64,000 bases of DNA from Heracleum sosnowskyi (Eukaryota > Streptophyta > Magnoliopsida > Apiales > Apiaceae). This document shows, one piece after another, positions 1 to 11,229 of the stretch (the stretch's first letter is position 1; each line of letters begins with the position of its first letter). The stretch covers positions 2,914,001-2,978,000 of the forward strand of contig JAUIZM010000015.1 of assembly GCA_030848705.1 (NCBI GenBank). Direction: 5' to 3'. The position numbers and the translations under genes were made by a program. Below the pieces are notes generated by a model. The model did no database searches. It was not told the DNA's origin and saw nothing but the letters and a program-made list of their open reading frames with translations.

Positions 1-1583
1 GCAATCTCATTTCTCAGGTATTCCTCAACCTCTTTAGCACATTTCAATTCATTTTTAAGTTTAGCACTCTCCTGAGCTAAAGAGTCTAATGAACTGGTTT
101 TGAGAACAAGAGATTCATTTTCAGACTTTAGTGTTTCATTTAGCTTACTCAGCCTAGTGATCTCCTCATTAGCAGCAGATAAGCTAGTATAGACATTGAA
201 CATTTCAGCACTTAAGTCTTTAATGGTTTTCTTATACTCATCAATGGACATATCAAGTAAGACAAGTGAAGGTACCCGACTTGAAGATGTTGATGTTACT
301 TCATCAGTGCTAGCCATGAGAGCTAGGTTGACATATTCTTCTTCATCTTCATCATTAGACTCATCCCAACACTTTCCTTCAGCCACATAGGCTCTACCTT
401 GATTCTTCTTAGAGTATCCACCAGTTCCTTTCTCAAATCTCTGAACCTGTTTGGGTCTTTTGCACTCAGTAGAAAAATGACCAGGTTCACCATAGTTGTA
501 ACACTTGAATTTAGATCTATCCACAAATCCAGTCTTGTATCCTCCTTTGAATGAGCTTCCCACAGCAGCCTTTGATGAGCTTCCCTTGGTGAACTTGGAT
601 GCTTGGCCTTGGGGCCTGAATGACCTATCCTTCTTGAACCTGAAGTTTTTGAACTTCTTGGCCATGTAAGCCATAGTAGGATTGTCCATGCTTTCCAGTT
701 CCTCCATTGTGTAGAAGTCTTCATCTTCCACATCCTTGAGCTGTAGTACTACTTTCTCATCATCTTCAACCACCTCTTCTATCTTCAAGGATTGTACAGG
801 GGTTGGTTGTGTGATTTGAAGTGCTTCACTAGGTTGTGTGATCCTTGGCACTTGTGCTACTAGGGCACTTGACATGTTAGCCATCTTGTTCCTTGTTCCA
901 CTTTGTATGGCTCTCTTTTGAAAGAGTTCAAGTTCATAAGATTTCAGAATGCCATAAAGTGTCTCAAAGGTTATATTGTTGAGATCTCTTCCTTCTCGTA
1001 TGGCTGTTGTCTTGTGTTCAAGATGATCAGGCAGTGTAAGCAAGAACTTGACATTTAATTCTTTTCTGTCATAGTACTTGCCATGTATCTGCAGTTCAGT
1101 TAAGAGCTTACTGAACCTTTCAAACATGGAAGTTAAGTCTTCACCAGGCTTGGCCATGAATGCCTCATATTGAGATATCAGTATTTGCCTTTGGTTTCCC
1201 TTAACTTCTTCACTTCCTTCACAAAGTAAGGCTAACCTGATCCACATCTCCTTGGCTGATGTGCAGCTTATCACACTTCCACACATGGCTTTATCCAACG
1301 TGAGAGAATCGAGCAAGATGAGTTGCAAGTGATCATCTAACACCATTTTCTCCTTCTCAGGTTCCAAAATTTCTGAGGGATCTTTGGGAACCCAATGTGC
1401 AGGAATGATCTCACCATTTACTGTTGTGGCTTCAATTTCCTTCCTTGGTATGAAAGGACCATTCTCGAGTATACCTGGGTATAGTGGATTCGCAGCTTTG
1501 ATAAACAACAAGATCTTTCTTTTCCAAATGTTGTAGTTCTCTTTATCAAAAGCTGGGATCTTGATACTGTTTGATTTCTGCAT
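1..1583 (-). CDS. copia gag polyprotein, N-terminal 527 residues (partial)
   Basis: The frame starts at ATG 1583, 38 bases downstream of the primer-binding site, and I could read it without a stop to base 1. The N-terminus (MQKSNSIKIPAF, then a YNIWKRKI segment) and the central region are typical of the copia gag / UBN2 family, which packages element RNA into virus-like particles in the cytoplasm. A CCHC zinc knuckle begins near residue 361 (bases 503-462), but its second cysteine is tyrosine: C-Y-N-Y-G-E-P-G-H-F-S-T-E-C. An acidic, then coiled-coil-like segment follows. The open frame argues for a fairly young copy, while the damaged knuckle argues that this copy's gag may be defective. A shorter overlapping frame at 323-733 on the same strand is a shadow. 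Confidence 0.88.
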   Translation of the reverse strand, partial: MQKSNSIKIPAFDKENYNIWKRKILLFIKAANPLYPGILENGPFIPRKEIEATTVNGEIIPAHWVPKDPSEILEPEKEKMVLDDHLQLILLDSLTLDKAMCGSVISCTSAKEMWIRLALLCEGSEEVKGNQRQILISQYEAFMAKPGEDLTSMFERFSKLLTELQIHGKYYDRKELNVKFLLTLPDHLEHKTTAIREGRDLNNITFETLYGILKSYELELFQKRAIQSGTRNKMANMSSALVAQVPRITQPSEALQITQPTPVQSLKIEEVVEDDEKVVLQLKDVEDEDFYTMEELESMDNPTMAYMAKKFKNFRFKKDRSFRPQGQASKFTKGSSSKAAVGSSFKGGYKTGFVDRSKFKCYNYGEPGHFSTECKRPKQVQRFEKGTGGYSKKNQGRAYVAEGKCWDESNDEDEEEYVNLALMASTDEVTSTSSSRVPSLVLLDMSIDEYKKTIKDLSAEMFNVYTSLSAANEEITRLSKLNETLKSENESLVLKTSSLDSLAQESAKLKNELKCAKEVEEYLRNEI

Positions 1584-1620
1584 TGTCGTCGGGATCTCAG
1601 ATATGTATGTTAATCTGAAA

Positions 1621-1632
1621 GCTCTGATACCA
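1621..1632 (-). other. primer-binding site, initiator tRNA-Met type
   Basis: On the minus strand the bases read TGGTATCAGAGC, the standard plant copia site complementary to the 3' end of initiator tRNA-Met. It lies two bases inside the LTR end at 1635 and sets the orientation of the element. Confidence 0.92.
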
Positions 1633-1634
1633 GT

Positions 1635-2696
1635 TGTTGGTCCTTGTGTATTGCAGAAGGGGGGGGGGGGGATGAATGCAATACTGATAAAATTCAATCT
1701 CAGTTTCAACAACCAAACCTAAGATTTAATGTTATCAATAATGAGTATGCATTCACAAACAGTATAATCGAGAAGACAGGATTCACAAAATAAATGTTTT
1801 ATTTATTTTGTAAAGTGTTGTTACGACCTCAAGAGAGAAATCTTGAGCTTCTGTTTTTCTTCACAGACACTTGCTTGTCTTCCTTACTTTTCTAGAATGA
1901 ATTGATAGTAGGTATAAGACTAATCCTATCACTATCAGTCACGGGTTTGTGAAGCTGTTGTCACTGTCAAGTGGCAGCTTCTTACAGATTGTCTTACCCA
2001 TGTGACTTTCCTAAATTGCTAATATGTCAGATATACATTACAAAGAAAGCAACCTAGATTCATTCTATTTCCAGCTTAGGCAATTCAGCAAATAAAGACT
2101 TGACCTTGCTCTTGAATTGATTCGCTTTTGTTTTGCAGTGATTGAAGCTTCTGTCGTAGTCTTGCAGACTTGGTGCAGCTTAGGGATACTACAACACGCC
2201 TGTTTCTTGAACATTGAAGCTGTCACGGGATTTGACTGAGAAAGATACCTAGAACAGGGATCTTTCTCGAGACAGTTACTTTGGCCATAAAGCTTGCTGT
2301 CACAGGAATGTGCTTTTGGTGACAGTAGGAGTTCCCCGCATAATGTGCTGTCGAGGTTCCCAAGCTTGCTGTCGAGGGCTAAAGTTGTTGTCGCGTAGTC
2401 TTCCGCCAATGTTGCTGTCAGAGTGAATATGCTGTCTTGACTTGCAACATTCTGTCTTCTTGTAATCTTACTGTCGAAGCTTTAGGACAGTAACCTTTAT
2501 TCATGTTGTCATCTAATTATACATCCTTTGAGGCTTGAACACAGCAAGTGAACTTCTTTCAAATTATACAACTAGAATAACATTACATACTGATTACAAG
2601 AACATACTTTGGCTGTGACAGTATGTTCTACTTAATTAAAAATTAAGTACAATCAAAGTTAAGTTGTTTCTATGTTATCACCCATAAATCCCAACA
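1635..2696 (-). repeat. 5' LTR of copia element (1062 bp)
   Basis: The repeat starts TGTTGG (plus-strand 1635) and ends CCAACA (2696), with the primer-binding site directly inside. It holds a G12-13 tract near 1659-1671. Around 2200-2480 a GCTGTC / TTGCTGTCG motif recurs irregularly. The solo LTR at 41770-43076 also has a poly-C tract near its 3' end and a recurring GTCG array, so the two are probably related copia families. Confidence 0.85.
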
Positions 2697-2956
2697 GTAT
2701 AAGATATAAGGTTTATATGCTAGCTAAGTACTAGATATATACCAAGGTTAAGGATTAAAGACTCTAAGTATAGAGTACTTGTACGATGGTTTTAAAAACT
2801 TAGACCGGGAGTCAAATTATGATTTTGTTTTAAACTACTGTCAGAAACTGGAAGGTTCCAGGGACGGTTATACTTTAAGGGTATTTTAAATATTCCAATA
2901 TCTATATAATTGGGTATTTAAGGCGAGATATTTAAATAATATTATAATATATATTC

Positions 2957-3298
2957 TTTGAATATCATTTAATTAAGTGAATATTATTTTGAATATTCAC
3001 TTAAGTGTTTTATATTGAATAATAATTCAATATTTATTATTTGAATATTATTTAAATAAGTGAATATTATTTCGAATATTCACTTAAGTGTTTTATATTG
3101 AATAATAATTCAATATGTATTATTTGAATATTATTTAAATAAGTGAATATTATTTTGAATATTCACTTAAGTGTTTTATATTGAATAATAATTCAATATT
3201 TATTATCTGAGGATTATTTAACTAAGTGAATATTATTTTGAATATTCACTTAGGTGGGTTTATATTGAATAATAATTTAATATTTATTATTTGGGTAT
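2957..3298. repeat. four tandem copies of an 83-bp AT-rich unit
   Basis: The segment AAGTGAATATTATTT recurs at 2975, 3058, 3141 and 3224, exactly 83 bases apart. Each unit holds two short palindromes, one around GAATATT...AATATTC and one around ATTGAATAATAATTCAAT. The fourth copy is the most diverged. It belongs to the gypsy LTR. Confidence 0.85.
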
Positions 3299-3871
3299 TT
3301 ATTAAATATTCCAAATATGATTTAAAATCATAGAACCTTATTATATAATTAAAGGTTCTATTATTTACACAAAAATATAAATTTCTGATTTTCAGAAAAG
3401 GTATTAAAATAGAGATTCTCAACTATTATCTTAAGATAGTTAAAGGTAATTAAATGCGAATAGTATTTTTCCAACTCATCGAAAACTGGGAATCTAGTTC
3501 AAGAATTAGAGGACAGTGATTTACTTCCACTGTTCCTCTAAAGTATCTATAACTAGGGGATGGCTCCCCCATTCAAATAAGTTTTTCAAACTCACTAAAC
3601 TCTGATATTTCAATAAACTCCCTGGTCATAATTTCAAAATACGCAGTAACCATCGGTAGTCTCGTTGACTAATGTCAACCCACACTTTGACTTACTCCTT
3701 TCAATTACTCTGGAGTAAGGTGTTCTAAACGGTTACAAAGTTTTGACAAGTATTCGTACTTGGTAAATTTGGAATTAAATTCCGATTTCCGTTTCGTTAA
3801 TGTTTTTCTTCATGGGAATTGGAAAGACCTACACGGCAATGAAATAGGTGTCGGGGTAGTGCCAAATTATC

Positions 3872-3973
3872 AAGGCTTACCCGGTGATGAAATAGGACCG
3901 AGGTAGTGATCTCTTGCGTGCTAAGGCTTACCCAGTGATGAAATAGGCCCGAGGTAGTGATCTCTTAGCACAG
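3872..3973. repeat. 51-bp direct duplication in gypsy LTR
   Basis: AAGGCTTACCC, GTGATGAAATAGG and GAGGTAGTGATCTCTT recur at 3872 and 3923, with a more diverged relative just upstream near 3827-3871. Such internal repeats are common in long chromovirus LTRs. Confidence 0.75.
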
Positions 3974-5196
3974 TGGCCCGTATGCGGTCAGGGTGATAAC
4001 CGAACAGGAAGTCGTCCTTCTACTAGTAGAAAAGAAAAGTTACGATACAACGGCTGATCACCGTGTATCGGGTGTTCCAGTACATTCCCTTCCCTCCAAT
4101 TGGAGTTGTGCTGCACATTGTAATGAAAGCCTAGGTGCTGAGTTACTGATAATGTGGCAGTGATGAGTAACGATGTTCCTCATACAGTAGTTGTACTGTA
4201 TGGCATGTTTTGACGAAAAGAATAATAAAATGTCATTCTGTATACGAATGAAGTTTAAAGGTTTTCTTTCATGATATAAGCTTACATATATGATTAAGCT
4301 GCTATATCTGATTGTCGAGCTATAGTGCTCATTCTTGCTTCTTTTACAAAAGGTGTTCATTATTGATATTCTACAGTATTTTGAACAGTATTAGATATCT
4401 AAATAGATATGTGAGTATATACGTGGAAAAGATATTTAAGATATACAGTATGTTGAACCGTATAGTATTTTGAATCGATGGATAGGCTTTAAGCCGTGAT
4501 TCCATCATTTGATATCTATTTTAAAAAGATATGTTTTGAATCTTGGTTCATTATATCGATACCAATGATTTCTAAATGAATTACGAAAAGTATTTGAGTA
4601 TGATTATAAATCATACAGTATTTTGAACGATATACTATTTTGGGGATAAGCCCTAGTAGTTTTAAAAATGAATCCTACGTGGATTATCTACCTGAAAGGT
4701 TTAAGGATTTAAACTGGGATAGATTTCTTGCTGAGCGCTATTAGCTCATTCTTGCTTTATTAAAATTTTCAGCATGAAGGAAACATTGCCGATTCACCTC
4801 GTGTTACGAGAGCAAGGGAATGGAGAGACCACCCTTGAGTTAGTTCAGCAAGATGGATAATGTCGGAGTTAGCAAAACAGTTGCAGACTGAATTAGTGAG
4901 AATTCTTTTTGAGTAGGTTTGTATTACTAAACCTTGTATAGAATTATGAGGTCTATTATTTTAACTTCAGGTAGAGGTTGTAAATGATAGATGAGATCCT
5001 GGGTAGTACATTTGATTTGTAATAACAAATGTTACTTATTGTTGCTCATTTCCAAGGCTATAACTTGTGTGTGTGTGCGTAAGTGATTGGGGTCAATTGG
5101 AGTTATATTATTAGAATGTTGTAAGTAATACAGGTATTGTACAATTGATGGAGCGTGACAACCCAGATTCCTGACCCCGGGTCTGGGGGTGTTACA

Positions 5197-5865
5197 CCGG
5201 GCTTTCAAAAAGCCCGGATAAAAGCCCGATTCGGCCCGGATAAAAGTCCGAGCTTTTTGAGAGATCCGAATAAAAACCTGATTTTTTATAGATAAAATTT
5301 GAAAATTTATAATATTTTAAATAAATTTCAAGAATATTAAACTTAGTAATAGAGAGAATATGAAAAATAATGAGGTTAAGAAGAATCAACAATGTGCAAA
5401 ATAAACTTTTTTTTTCAAAAGATTTATTGAGTGTAGTGTATGTATTTCTTGAAATGATCATGTCCGAGGAGATTTGTATGGCTCACGGTCCGGTTAAGTT
5501 CAATAACGCATATTATGTGTAGAATATTCTTGAGTTGCACTCATGTTTTATGATAAAACATTATGCTTATAGTATTTTAGTAGTCGGTATCGTGGTGTCT
5601 CCTGTTATGTTTTCTGAATTTCAATAGTTCAGGGGTGTAGCTCTTTTATGATCGTTTTTTTGGAAAACTTTGTTTTTTCTGTATTTTAATATATTAACTT
5701 TACAAAAAAATTAATATATAAATTTAAAAAAAAACCTGGATAAAAGCCCGGCCCGGCCCGGCCCGAGGGCCTAAAATGTGCCTCATATTTTAGAGGAAGC
5801 CCGGCCTGACCCGATTGTTAAAAAGCCCGGATAAAACCCGGCCCGAAGGGCTTTTTGTGCATTTG
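5197..5865. mobile_element. GC-rich ended hAT-like relic
   Basis: Both ends are rich in AAGCCCGG, GGCCCGG and ATAAAAGCCCGG, arranged so that left and right ends are roughly inverted (left 5197-5260; right about 5731-5865), around an AT-rich core. Subterminal GGGCCGGGC repeats are typical of certain plant hAT MITEs. No clean target duplication was found because the left end abuts the gypsy LTR terminus. Confidence 0.4.
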
Positions 5866-6261
5866 TATTATACCCTTGCAATGGGATATTTTACAAATAT
5901 TATTCATTAATTTTCTGTGTTATTTTAAATTATATTTTTATTTTTATTTTTGAAGAACTGTAAAATAGTGTTCGCAAACTCATTAAGTCGATGATACTTA
6001 AATTTTTAACTTAATTTTTTATTATTTTAGTTGTTATTGTGTTTACTGCCTAAAATTTTGTGTTTTCCTAATTTTAAAATTATTAAAATTATATTCTTTC
6101 TATTTTTTGCACAATAACTTCTTTACACTATGTATAATTAATTAATGATTTTTTATGAAAAAAATATCTACAAATTCTATTCATAATTTTTGCAAAAAAA
6201 TATATAATTCAATAATATTTTTAATGACCCCCGCCCCCCCCCCCCCCTTTAAAACTTTAAA
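5866..6261. other. AT-rich spacer with poly-C tract
   Basis: I see no gene. The stretch is AT-rich and ends with a cytosine run at about 6234-6247 just before the left arm of the inverted duplication. The segment near 6169-6228 has a diverged direct copy near 7053-7155 in the spacer of that duplication. Confidence 0.5.
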
Positions 6262-6284
6262 TCCCAAACGCTCTATTTTTTCTC

Positions 6285-6932
6285 TCTCTTCAGAAGAGTC
6301 GCCGCCCCTTCTTCTCTTGTTCTTTAACTTAACATAGTTGGTGGGGCTTCTACATGTTTATCTTCGATGAAAAGCCCCGATTCTTTTTTTTTTTTTTAGT
6401 TTATTTCTTATTTTCTTGAATAATCTTCCTTTTTGGATAAGGTTTTTTACTCGTTTAGTTTTTTTGTTTTGTTTTTTTAGATCTAAATTTTCGGAGCTTC
6501 CGGTTTCTTTTCTTCTTCGATTCAAGCAATTCAAGCAGGGATTATTGGATTCGAGAGTGGACTGATTATTTCTTATTGTGGTTTCGTTTTTTCAGATCTA
6601 AGATTTTTTAATTTGGATTTTTAGTTTGTTATTTCAGTTTGTTTTTCTCTCCATGGTGAGAGGGTTGGTGATGTTTTCTCTCCTTTATTGTGAGTACTGA
6701 TTTTGATTTAGCGATAAAAGTTTTTATGGAATTGTAATTATGATCGATAGCTCAAACAGGTTGCGATGAAGCGGATATATGTACATATATCATCTTCAAC
6801 ATATCGTTTGATTATCTCTTTAGGAGGATATACGATTGTCTCTATTTTATATTTATTCGACTCGACTATCTTTATAGATGTCGTATGACTTTTTATTAAT
6901 GAATTAACTCTATTGTTCTTCAAAAAAACAAA
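6285..6932 (+). repeat. left arm of a large inverted duplication
   Basis: The arm resembles a transcript leader: GTCGCCGCCCCTTCTTCTC, then T-rich sequence, TTTTAGATCTAAAT, CTTCTTCGATTCAAGC, GGTTTCGTTTTTTCAGATC, then CGATAGCTCAAAC and GATGAAGCGGATA. Each landmark occurs in reverse complement and in mirrored order in the arm at 7268-7835. I judge identity at roughly three quarters by eye. Short open frames occur, none recognisable. Confidence 0.75.
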
Positions 6933-7267
6933 AATAATAATAATTCTGAAATGACAGATCTGCTTCTAACGAACCATGTTAGACCATGCCATACAAAGTC
7001 ATACCATATTAAGTGCTTTAGTTGATTTTTTGAAAAAAAAAATAATATTTACAAAACCTATTCATATTTTTTGCAATAAAATGTATAGTTTAAAAAAAAA
7101 TTATTTAATATCATTTAAAAAATATATTTACTAATAATATTTTTTAAATGACAAATCAGTTCCTAACAACCATGTCATACCAACCCTACCATATTAAGTG
7201 TTTTACTCAAATTATATATAAGAATATAATTTATAACTTGTGGATCCAATGTATTATAGTGTTTTTT

Positions 7268-7835
7268 TTGAAGAAAAATGGAGTTAATTCAATAATGAAA
7301 ACTCATACGACATCTACAAAAATAATTGAGTCGAACAAATATAAAAAAGATCAAATCGCATGTCTTCAGGAAGAGACAATCGAGCAATATTTTGATAATG
7401 ATATATTTACATGTATCCGCTTCGTCACAATCCGTTTGAGCTATCGACCACAAATACAATTTCATACAAACTTTAATCACTAAATCAAAACCAACACTAA
7501 GAAACAAACAACCTCTCGCCAAGGGGAGAAAATAAACTGAACCTGCAAATTGAAATTTCAAATAAAAAATCTTAGATCTGAAAAACGAAACCATATTAAT
7601 AAATACTCGGTCTACTCTCAAATCCAATAAGCTCCGCTTGAATCGAAGAAGAAAGAAAATCAGAATCTCCGATGATTTAGATCTAAAAAACAAACCAAAC
7701 AAATTAAATGGATAAAAATCTTTACCCGAAAGGAAAAATTATTGAAAGTGACAAAAAAAAAACAAAACAAATTAAAGAATTTGAGACTTTCAGCTGTCAT
7801 GGACTATGCGGAGAAGGGGGCGGCGGTAGGTTTTG
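7268..7835 (-). repeat. right arm of the inverted duplication
   Basis: This is the reverse-complement partner of 6285-6932, including GAGTTAATTCA, TTGAGCTATCGACC, CTTAGATCTGAAAAACGAAACC and GGGGGCGGCGG. The spacer (6933-7267) holds a direct repeat of ACCATATTAAGTG (about 7007 and 7188). A 137-codon minus-strand frame (7289-7702) lies in this arm but matches nothing I know and is not preserved in the other arm. It could be a long-TIR Mutator-like element or an inverted retroposon pair; I cannot decide. Confidence 0.75.
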
Positions 7836-7850
7836 AGAGAGAGAGATAGT

Positions 7851-8314
7851 CAAATTTTCAAGTTACAGTTTCAATTATGACTATAGTGTTGATTGTACTG
7901 TTGATGATTGCCAATAAAGTAGGCAAAATCAGCACAAATTTATTTTCAGACTGAGATTTTCAAAGACGCTGATTTAACTTTTCAAAAAAAAAAAAGACGC
8001 TGATTTAATATAACTAACTTATAGCCCATTCGGATATATATAAATATTTTTTATTATATTAATTCACAATTTTATTTTTAGTATTCATAATTGTTTTATT
8101 TTTTTAATATTTATAATTATAAAATACAATTTTTTAATATATTATTGACGAATTTTGAACCTTAAATTTTTGAAAAATTATAATTTATCTTTTAAAATAT
8201 AGAATATTACTTGACATTATATTCAACGGTTCTCATCTGTTTATTTTAAGATCCAATGATTCTTACTTTTTTGTAGTACTATCGTCTCTTAACGACTCAA
8301 ACTCTGTACTTTTG

Positions 8315-8350
<36 letters not shown>

Positions 8351-8565
8351 ATCAAAATATTAATTTTTATATTTGATACGTTGTTGATGGAATTCGAACA
8401 TCTCACGATTCTCATCTATTTATTTTAAAGTTTGACGATTCTTATTTATTTTTATTGTATTGTACAGTTACAAATCAAAATTATGGATAAAATATACAAG
8501 ACTATATTTTTAGATAAATTATTTCATGTTGTGTTTATCCTGTGCAAAACACATATATTATAAAT
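7851..8565. other. AT-rich spacer with (AT)n microsatellite
   Basis: No gene is visible. An (AT)n microsatellite lies at about 8318-8347, and a diverged direct repeat (TTCTCATCTATTTATTTTAA) flanks it at about 8230 and 8412. Confidence 0.6.
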
Positions 8566-9579
8566 TTATTCAAAATTTAAATTACTTGTTAATTTTTGAA
8601 ATGGGTAATATTCATATGTTATTGAGATGATTCGAAACTTAAATTTAAATAGTATGTTATGAAGATGAGAATAAAGATCCTGATTCCTTAGTATTAATTG
8701 ATCATTTGAGTGCATTACATTCACAAGTGTTTCTAATACTTCTTCATATAACAGATTCATACTCTCTGTCAGTTCTCCCCATATATGAACTCTTGCTGAG
8801 TACCTTATATTGAACATATACAATGGTATTTTATTTTTATTTTCATTTTTCAATATGAATAATAAAACTGAAAAATAAACACCGAAATGAATTTTTGGTA
8901 CCTTCCATGACCTATGCTGAATTTTACCAGAGGTTTTAAGCCAAATATTGTATTTTGATACTCCGGCGGTTGAAGATTTTCAACTACTCCTATAACATCT
9001 GTAAATTTGTCATAGTCATCAAAACTTTAGAAGTGTTTAATCATAGTTATTATGCATGAAGTAAATGTTGAGAAGTTTAATCTACCTATAGCGAAAAAAT
9101 GATCTTTATCATATTTGGCAGTTGCACAATTTCAAATTTATGTCTGGGTATCGTCAAGTCATTTTCAAAAATCCTGTGGACTATAGTCGAAGATGAAAAC
9201 ACGATGCATAAATCGGATTGAATGGGCCTGAATTTTTTATCTGCTTCTTTCGTATTAAAATTAACTATTTGATAAATGTTTCCCTCATAGATGTTATCTG
9301 CAAAACCATTCCATAAGTCTGTCTTCACAAATGCATGTATATGATAGTTTTGTTACAAACAGTAAATTTGATTATTAATTTTATATATGCTACAATTTGC
9401 AAATGTAGACATCATATTAATCTTATGAATTGTATAAGATTTACCTGGTCATCCAGAAGAAGAAGATTAAAGCCAATTAAAACTTGTTCTTGAGATATTG
9501 AAGGCCACATCCTTGTAACACGAACTTTAACTCTCCAATTGTTGTTAGTCATATCAAAGGAAGAAAGAGGATGAAACAT
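8566..9579 (-). pseudogene. RPA-like / DUF223 OB-fold protein remnant, Helitron-associated type
   Basis: On the minus strand exon A (9579-9445) starts with ATG and reads WRVKVRVTRMWPSISQ...LLDDQ, ending at a GTAAAT donor. A second coding block (about 9340-9086) continues HAFVKTDLWNGFADNIYEGN...YQIVNF. A third (8998-8928) reads DVIGVVENLQPPEYQ, and a fourth (about 8853-8566) contains VHIWGELTESMNLL. This is the order seen in plant RPA70-like DUF223 proteins, single-stranded-DNA-binding OB folds often carried by Helitrons. No good acceptor is visible before the second block, and its frame meets TAG exactly at the putative donor (9086), so I call it decayed. The helicase remnant at 11230-12056 lies upstream on the same strand. 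Confidence 0.65.
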
Positions 9580-9774
9580 ATCTCCTTATGTAAATCAGCA
9601 ATTATATGAAGATGTTAATACTCAAACCAGTTACTATCAAAATATATAAAGTGATAAAGAAATGTCAAAGAAAGTGATCCAAAAAATGTGAATGGAGTCT
9701 ATTAGAATGGTGACTAACCCAAGTATATATTGATCTCCAAGAACTATTTTACTTAATCAATTTGTATATATAGT

Positions 9775-10700
9775 TTTGAAGGTTTGTTTTGATTTAAAGA
9801 GGATTTACGTATAATGCATTCCAAATCAATTACATAAATACAAATATCTTACAATATCTCAATATAAATAAATTAGATTGTAAATCAATTACATAAATTC
9901 AAATATTTTATAGTATCTCAATACAAATAAAGTACATGTTAATCAATCAGTATCAGTTATATTTATTTTTCGTATCTTAGCAAATCTTATTGTTTTTTTG
10001 TTTTTGGAATATAAATAATTTTGATTGGAAATACAAAAATTTTCAATTTCGAATTACTTATAAGTCAATATTTATTTATGTAGAAATCAATTAAGGTTTG
10101 TTTCGAATTTATTTGAAGTTGATTCATATATAATACAACCCAAAACAATTACATAAATACAAATATCTTATAGTATCTCAATATAATAAATTAGATTCTA
10201 AATCAATTACATAAATGCAAATATCTTATAGTATCTCAATACAAATAAAGTACATATGAACCAATCAGTATCGATTATATTTATTTAACGTATCTTACTG
10301 TTTTTTTTGTTTCGAATATAATTAATTTAGAATCCAAATACAAAAAATTTCAGCCTAAAATCACTCATAACTCAAGATTTTTTTATGTATAAATGAATTG
10401 AAGGTTGTTTTGAAATTATTTAAAGTTGTTTCATATATAATGCAACTCAGATCAATTACATAAATACAAATATCTTACGGTATCTCAATATAAATAAAGT
10501 AGATTGTATATCAATTACATAAATGCAAATATCTTATAGTATCTTAATACAAATAAAGTACATATGAATCAATCAATATCAATTTTATTTATTTTACCTA
10601 TATTACCGTAAGTTACTATTTTTTTTGTGTTTTGAATATAATTCATTTAGATTCCACTCATAAGTCAAGATTTATTTATGTATAAATCAATTAACATTAA
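9775..10700. repeat. three tandem copies of an AT-rich unit of about 310 bp
   Basis: TACATAAATACAAATATCTTA recurs at 9831, 10150 and 10457, and AATCAATTACATAAAT with TATAGTATCTCAATA recur in phase. Copies are diverged. The block lies between the RPA-like and helicase remnants and holds no coding sequence I can support. Confidence 0.7.
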
Positions 10701-11229
10701 TTGTATTTATGCACATATATTACCGTTTAAATTGTTTGGAATTTTAATTTTAAGTAATTATTATTATATAATACACACTTGACTTAGAAATATTATAAAA
10801 ATATTATTATGTAATTAATGTTTACTTGACTTGAAAATATTATTAGAATATTTATTTCAAGAGACAGTAAACATCCGAATTTAAGTGCATTTAAAGTAAT
10901 TGATTGATTAAAAAATTTCTGATTGATTATTCAATTTCTGGATATGATTATGCATAATATCAATCAAAATCAATTATAGAAAGATATGGACCTTGAGAAT
11001 AAAAGTAGTATATTTCAAATTTTCGAAATTTAAATATACATAGATTAAGAGGAATTTGTTTTAAACCAAAAAGATCTTTTTGACATGGAAAAAATTACTA
11101 GCATTTATATTGTAAAAGGAAACGAATATAGAAATTAATTTCATTAAAACATTGCAAATTTGATTGTCTAGTGGTTTCCATGCTTACCAAAAGCAGAAGT
11201 AGTGGCCTTGATAATTTTAGGCATACAAA
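10701..11229. other. AT-rich non-coding stretch
   Basis: No gene, terminal repeat or target duplication is visible. It separates the 310-bp repeats from the helicase remnant. Confidence 0.5.

Larger units (their letters stand above)
1..2696 (-). mobile_element. Ty1/copia LTR retrotransposon, 5' part, cut by window edge
   Basis: Read on the minus strand the order is 5' LTR (2696 to 1635), a primer-binding site, then an open gag frame that runs off the left edge. The LTR begins TGTTGG and ends CCAACA. The base run after it, GTATA (2697-2701), should be the target duplication; the partner copy lies outside the window. The element sits inside an older Ty3/gypsy LTR that continues to 5196. Whether protease, integrase and reverse transcriptase follow cannot be seen. 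Confidence 0.9.
2697..5196 (-). mobile_element. Ty3/gypsy LTR, chromovirus type, partial
   Basis: Read from 5196 on the minus strand the sequence opens TGTAACACCCCCAGACCCGG, a start common to plant chromovirus (Tekay/Del-like) LTRs. The segment extends to the copia insertion at 2696, so at least 2.5 kb of the LTR is present and its other end lies off the window. Inside are an 83-bp tandem array and a 51-bp duplication. No coding region is visible. It could be a solo LTR or the 5' LTR of an element whose body lies to the left; the family assignment rests on the terminal sequence only. Confidence 0.6.

Noticed and set aside
323..733. 136-codon minus-strand frame
   Set aside because: It overlaps the longer copia gag frame in another phase; the gag frame has the recognisable protein.
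5197..5865. A complete hAT element with target duplication
   Set aside because: No matching 8-base flanks were found; only the GC-rich subterminal repeats are supported, so it is called a relic.
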